Below, piece after piece: positions 50,371 through 53,906 of a DNA stretch of 53,906 bases. The stretch's first letter is position 1. The number at the start of each line of letters is the position of its first letter. The notes under the pieces were generated by a model. That model did not search any database. It was not told the origin of the DNA and worked only from the letters and a program-made list of their open reading frames with translations. Where the stretch lies: assembly GCA_030425355.1 (NCBI GenBank), contig JAUIAG010000004.1, positions 1 through 53,906 of the forward strand, written 5' to 3'. The translations under genes and the position numbers were made by a program. This DNA comes from Verrucomicrobiia bacterium (GTDB lineage: Bacteria; Verrucomicrobiota; Verrucomicrobiia; Limisphaerales; JAJOIW01).

Positions 50371-51576
50371 TCACAGTCCATAAGGTCGGTAGGCTCCGAA
50401 GTCCTGAAAGAAAAGCCTCTTGGCGAGGCGGTAGGCGAGGCTTTTTTCCGGGACCTCCTCTCCTTTCCGGTATTGGGAGGTTTTGGGTGTCATGGCTTCC
50501 AGCTCGGTCATAGCCGTCTTCCTGGCCGTGCCGTCCGCTGCCCCGTGTTTCTCAATGACGCCCTTGAGGAGGTCGGGCCTTTCAAGGACGATGCATCCTC
50601 GGGTTGAGCTGGCCGCTGCCTGCCTGAAGTCCTTGAGAAACTCCGACTGCACAAAAACATCCTTCAGGTGACGGCTGTCGCGGATATTCTCTCTGGAAAA
50701 CTGGACGATCGGGCATGGCTCGATTCCGCCCCATGGACTGATGTGATGGCTGATACCGGTGGCTGCAGGGCACAGAGCCTGCCCATCGTGATCATAATAG
50801 GCATCAATAATGGCTATGGGTTTGCGGCATCTCATCTCCACCACAAATTTCCGGATCTGGAGTTGCTGCTCGGGTGTGAGCGCCAGCTCGGGACGCGGAT
50901 CCGGTCCGACGGGCCGGTACGTATGAAACCAGCAGTACATCACGCCCATGTCGATCAGTCTGTCGATCCATTTTTCATTGAGCATCTCCTCAAAATTATT
51001 CGCACAGAGGCTGGTGCTGACTCCGGTGAGGAGTTTGTGTTTGAGGCAGTTCTGAAGTCCCTGCATGGTCTTTGACAGGACTCCTGATTTCCCGCGGCGG
51101 ATGTCGCTGGTTATTTCCGATCCCTCGACAGAGACGAGCGGGGTGACGTTGCCCATGCGGCGCATCTGACGCGCCTTTTCCTCCGTGATCAGTTGACCAT
51201 TGGTGAAAATCTGGAAATAGCTCCCGGGATGCTCCTCGAGAATATCGAGCAGTTCCCTGTGCATGAACGGTTCACCCCCGAGAATTCCGAAAAAGCTGTT
51301 GCCGGCCTCCTCTGCCTCGCGAATCATGCGGTGCATGTTTTCCTCGGGGATCTTCTCCTGCCTGGCAGCGACGTCCACCCAGCATCCCTGGCAGCGGAGA
51401 TTGCAGCTGTTGAGGACCGAGATGTAGAGGAATGGCGGGAAATATTCGCCCCGGCGAAGCCGCGAGCGGAACCGCATGACGGACATCGCCCCTTTGATTC
51501 CAAAGTTGACCGCGAGTTTGGCCACCAGACGCTTGTCAGTCTCCAAAATCACCCTCTTTGCCATCTGCAGGTACAT
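50371..51576 (-). CDS. Radical SAM protein
   Basis: A 401-residue enzyme with the [4Fe-4S] motif C58-x3-C62-x2-C65 (CNLRCQGC), followed by the GGEPFMHRELLDIL glycine-rich SAM segment and VSVEGSE. A Cys-rich C-terminal region (ALCPAA...GGIEPCPIVQF...GCIVL) could bind an auxiliary Fe-S cluster, SPASM-like but incomplete. The N-terminal 45 residues are helical and basic. Overall similarity is to peptide- or lipid-modifying radical SAM proteins. Reaction unknown. It precedes the prenyltransferase-fold gene by 84 bases on the same strand; this pair is probably a unit. A divergent sulfatase gene starts 191 bases away. Confidence 0.92.
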   Translation of the reverse strand: MYLQMAKRVILETDKRLVAKLAVNFGIKGAMSVMRFRSRLRRGEYFPPFLYISVLNSCNLRCQGCWVDVAARQEKIPEENMHRMIREAEEAGNSFFGILGGEPFMHRELLDILEEHPGSYFQIFTNGQLITEEKARQMRRMGNVTPLVSVEGSEITSDIRRGKSGVLSKTMQGLQNCLKHKLLTGVSTSLCANNFEEMLNEKWIDRLIDMGVMYCWFHTYRPVGPDPRPELALTPEQQLQIRKFVVEMRCRKPIAIIDAYYDHDGQALCPAATGISHHISPWGGIEPCPIVQFSRENIRDSRHLKDVFVQSEFLKDFRQAAASSTRGCIVLERPDLLKGVIEKHGAADGTARKTAMTELEAMTPKTSQYRKGEEVPEKSLAYRLAKRLFFQDFGAYRPYGL

Positions 51577-51767
51577 CTAACCAATCGCTCCTCTTCTCTT
51601 CTGTAATTTGATCTCAAGGTAAGTTGACCCGCCTAAGCTAAGCCGATCCATGTTCCGTCTCAAGGCGATTCAGAATTTTCCCCGAAGGAGGCTTCCGAAA
51701 CAGATGGTGTGTGGGGATGCCCGATTCGTGCTGGGGCTATGTCCACTGTTCCGATAGGATGGTTTCC

Positions 51768-53135
51768 ATGATCCAGCTTTTTTTCCGTTTTGCGGCGCTG
51801 TTGTGCATCGGCTTTTGGGCAGATGCCGCCCGGCCGGACACCGCCGATACCACGGCCCCGGGAATTCTCATTTTTATTGCCGATGACCTGAACAGGGATT
51901 CTCTTCCATGCTACGGCAATCCCGATGCCGTAACGCCCCACATCGACCGTCTTGCCGCGGAAGGTTGGCGCTTCAATAACGCCTACACATCCACAGCCAT
52001 GTGTGCGCCAACACGTGCACAGCTCTACACCGGACTCTTCCCGGTCCGGAATGGAGCATGGCCCAACCACAGCCGGGTCAGGCAGGGAATCACCAGCATG
52101 GTTCACGATCTCAAGGCCCTTGGATACCGTGTCGGAATCAATGGAAAGAGACACTTCAAACCCGCCGCCAGTTTCCCATTCGAAGACGTTGGTGGAAACA
52201 GCTTCAATGCGGAAGCCATTAAGAAGTTTATGCATCGGGATCGGGACCAGCCATTCTGTCTGGTCGTGGCCTCTCACAGTCCCCATGTGCCGTGGACTGA
52301 GGGAGATCCATCCCTGTTCAAAGAAGATTCTCTTTCCATCCCTCCATACTGGCTTGATACGCCTGCGATGCGCCAGGCACTCACCCGCTATTATGCCGAG
52401 CTTCACGACCTCGACCGGGAGCTGGGGCTCTGTCTCGACTTCCTCGAGGAATCGGGATTGTCGCAGAACACACTGGTAATTTTTTCAACCGAACAGGGAG
52501 CCCAGATACCCGGCGGCAAGTGGACCTGTTATGAAAACGGATTGAAGATCGGTCTGCTGATGCGATGGCCTTCGAGGCTTCGGGCAGGGCAGGGCATCGA
52601 CGCGTGGGTTCATCATGTTGATATTCGGCCAACGCTGGTTGAGCTGGCGGGAGGGGAGGCGGATCCGGATCTGGACGGGGAGAGCCTTGTGCCGCTGCTG
52701 GATGGCAGGACCGACCATCACAGATCGGTCATTTACGGCGTGCACACCCAGCTCGGGGCGATCGGTTCACCCACTGACGGGTATCCGGTTCGGTCCATCC
52801 GGTCCGGCCCATACAAGCTGATTCTGAATCTCAACCATCACGCCGAATACAGCAACGCCCTGACGACACGGGCCGGCGAGGGATTCTGGCAGTCGTGGCT
52901 CAATGCTGCATCAGAAGGGGATCCCCGCGCCTCCCGGCTGGTGTCACGCTATCTCCACAGACCTCCCATGGAACTTTATCACCTCACCAATGATCCTCAT
53001 GAACTTGACAATCTTGCCGGTGACCCGCTTTACCGCGGACTCAGAGATGACCTCTCACGCAGTCTGCTGCAATGGATGGAGTCCCAGGGTGATGCCGGGA
53101 TTGAAACGGAGAAGCAGGCGCCTGCCAGAAAATAG
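51768..53135 (+). CDS. Exported sulfatase (S1 family, iduronate-2-sulfatase-like)
   Basis: A 455-residue enzyme with a signal peptide (IQLFFRFAALLCIGFWADAA), LIFIADDLNRDSLPCYG for metal ligands, and the formylglycine site CAPTR with Cys79, followed by AQLYTG. The spacing and the AYTSTAMCAPTR context resemble the iduronate/choline sulfatase side of the family. A later Asn-Asp metal pair seems altered: STEQGAQIPGGKWTCYENGLK, where many sulfatases have 'SDHG..lG....KxxxyE'. The ATG at 51768 has AGG 9 bases before it; an ATG at 51759 is an alternative. It needs a maturation enzyme from elsewhere. Confidence 0.92.
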   Translation: MIQLFFRFAALLCIGFWADAARPDTADTTAPGILIFIADDLNRDSLPCYGNPDAVTPHIDRLAAEGWRFNNAYTSTAMCAPTRAQLYTGLFPVRNGAWPNHSRVRQGITSMVHDLKALGYRVGINGKRHFKPAASFPFEDVGGNSFNAEAIKKFMHRDRDQPFCLVVASHSPHVPWTEGDPSLFKEDSLSIPPYWLDTPAMRQALTRYYAELHDLDRELGLCLDFLEESGLSQNTLVIFSTEQGAQIPGGKWTCYENGLKIGLLMRWPSRLRAGQGIDAWVHHVDIRPTLVELAGGEADPDLDGESLVPLLDGRTDHHRSVIYGVHTQLGAIGSPTDGYPVRSIRSGPYKLILNLNHHAEYSNALTTRAGEGFWQSWLNAASEGDPRASRLVSRYLHRPPMELYHLTNDPHELDNLAGDPLYRGLRDDLSRSLLQWMESQGDAGIETEKQAPARK

Positions 53136-53158
53136 ATTTGAAGGCTCAGAATGCCCTG

Positions 53159-53183
53159 GGCTGAACTGAAGTGTGGTTCAGCC
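53159..53183 (+). terminator. Hairpin after the second sulfatase
   Basis: GGCTGAAC and GTTCAGCC form a perfect 8-bp stem with a 9-base loop, 24 bases after the sulfatase stop. There is no T-run, so it is a weak terminator or an RNA-end stabiliser. Confidence 0.4.
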
Positions 53184-53221
53184 GTTGGCAGTGACCGGAC
53201 GCTGCATTAAGATAATCGGCG

Positions 53222-53906
53222 ATGAGTTTGAGCGACCATATTGATGCAGTGGAGAAACGGGTCGAGGCAGCCTGTCAGCGCAGTGGCAGGCAGCGCGGGG
53301 ATGTCCGCATCATGGCAGTCAGCAAGAAAATGCCGGTCGAAGTCATCCGGGAAGCCTCCGGCCTCGGCATGGACCTTTTCGGTGAAAACAGGATCCAGGA
53401 AGCCCGGATGAAAATCCCGGACTGCCCTGCATCCATCGAATGGCATTTCATCGGGCACCTCCAGACCAACAAGGCCCGCGAGGCGGCTTCGCTCTTTCAC
53501 ATGATTCAGGGAGTGGACTCGATCAAGCTCGCTGACGAGCTTGAAAAAGCGGGTGAGAAGCTGTCAAGGCAGGTCAGGGTCCTGCTTGAGGTCAATGCAG
53601 CCGGGGAGTCCACCAAATATGGTTTTTCGCCCGATGAGTTGCTTGGCAGCATTGATTATCTGTGCAGTCTTCGGCGGGTTGAGGTCCACGGAATCATGGG
53701 CATGGCGCCCCTTTCTCACGATCCGGAAAGGGTTCGTCCGGTCTTCCGGAAACTCAACGAACTGCGTCAGCAGTGCGAGGAACGGGTTGGTGTGCCGCTG
53801 CCCGTCCTCAGCATGGGAATGAGCGGTGATTTTGAGGTGGCCATCGAGGAGGGCTCAACCATGGTCCGTCTCGGAACGGTGCTTTTCGGCCCCCGGAAAG
53901 GCCACT
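53222..53906 (+). CDS. YggS/PLPBP-family PLP-binding protein (C-terminus cut by window edge)
   Basis: The frame opens at an ATG at 53222 and stays open for 228 codons to the window end. Landmarks of the YggS family: the PLP lysine in IMAVSKKMP, FGENRIQEA, EWHFIGHLQTNKA, VHGIMGMAPLS, and LSMGMSGDFEVAIEEGSTMVRLGTVLFGPR. These single-domain TIM-barrel proteins bind pyridoxal phosphate and maintain B6 and amino-acid balance without clear catalysis. Length to the end is close to the family's ~230, so only a few residues are missing. It is the first gene after the sulfatase hairpin and probably has its own promoter in the 86-base gap. Confidence 0.95.
   Translation, partial: MSLSDHIDAVEKRVEAACQRSGRQRGDVRIMAVSKKMPVEVIREASGLGMDLFGENRIQEARMKIPDCPASIEWHFIGHLQTNKAREAASLFHMIQGVDSIKLADELEKAGEKLSRQVRVLLEVNAAGESTKYGFSPDELLGSIDYLCSLRRVEVHGIMGMAPLSHDPERVRPVFRKLNELRQQCEERVGVPLPVLSMGMSGDFEVAIEEGSTMVRLGTVLFGPRKGH

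Overview
The window looks like a chromosomal segment of a Verrucomicrobiota (PVC superphylum) bacterium. By eye the DNA is moderately GC-rich. The signs are two exported sulfatases, two CotH-kinase-family proteins, a PVC-type sorbosone-dehydrogenase-like propeller behind a cytochrome c, a kelch-mutarotase/Na+ symporter fusion, and exported proteins carrying the 'RSTDLxxWE' signature common in verrucomicrobial secretomes. The lineage below phylum cannot be fixed from sequence reading alone. I found no rRNA, tRNA, CRISPR array, prophage or plasmid functions.

Layout. 1-8.2 kb is read leftward: a cytochrome P450 cut by the window edge, a thioredoxin-like/CxxCH/double-PDZ protein, a lipoprotein, a CotH protein with an EF-hand loop, a HAD phosphatase and 6-phosphogluconate dehydrogenase (gnd), with three good intrinsic terminators. 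8.3-12.6 kb is read rightward: cytochrome c, propeller, then a sulfatase preceded by a 33-bp-periodic repeat array. 12.6-16.2 kb (leftward) holds a secreted protein of unknown function and, directly upstream of it, an exported protein with the domain order of alpha-glucan water dikinases. 16.3-19 kb is the kelch/symporter fusion. 19-21.6 kb (leftward) is a Tat-exported phosphatase-superfamily protein plus a membrane protein. 22-24.5 kb (rightward) carries an Ala/Pro-rich membrane protein, thioredoxin, an orphan type II secretion F-like protein and an ArsR regulator. 24.7-31.3 kb is a leftward envelope-glycan operon (VTT/DedA protein, GT4 glycosyltransferase, YfhO-like protein, methyltransferase, DUF4159). 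31.3-33 kb has a dihydrolipoamide/mercuric-reductase-like flavoprotein and a lipoprotein. 33-36.8 kb (leftward) has a large LTD/CotH protein and a RAYT transposase. 36.9-53.9 kb is mostly housekeeping: mfd, Hsp70, argS, PTS IIA, TPR protein, DUF2452, rho, a WYL regulator, a radical-SAM/prenyltransferase-fold pair, a second sulfatase and a YggS-type PLP protein running off the end.

How parts fit together. Sulfatases, symporter/mutarotase, cytochrome c/propeller and gnd fit growth on sulfated or acidic polysaccharides, with periplasmic processing, sodium-driven sugar uptake and pentose-phosphate metabolism. The VTT-GT4-YfhO-methyltransferase-DUF4159 run looks like one transcription unit for a lipid-linked or exported glycan.

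Least explained parts: (1) the exported GWD-like dikinase and its coupled partner; (2) a family of short near-palindromes (core GTGCCAKGYAC) at three intergenic loci, one next to the window's only RAYT transposase gene, which suggests a REP/RAYT system; (3) the radical SAM/prenyltransferase-fold pair that lacks recognisable prenyltransferase or cyclase catalytic motifs.
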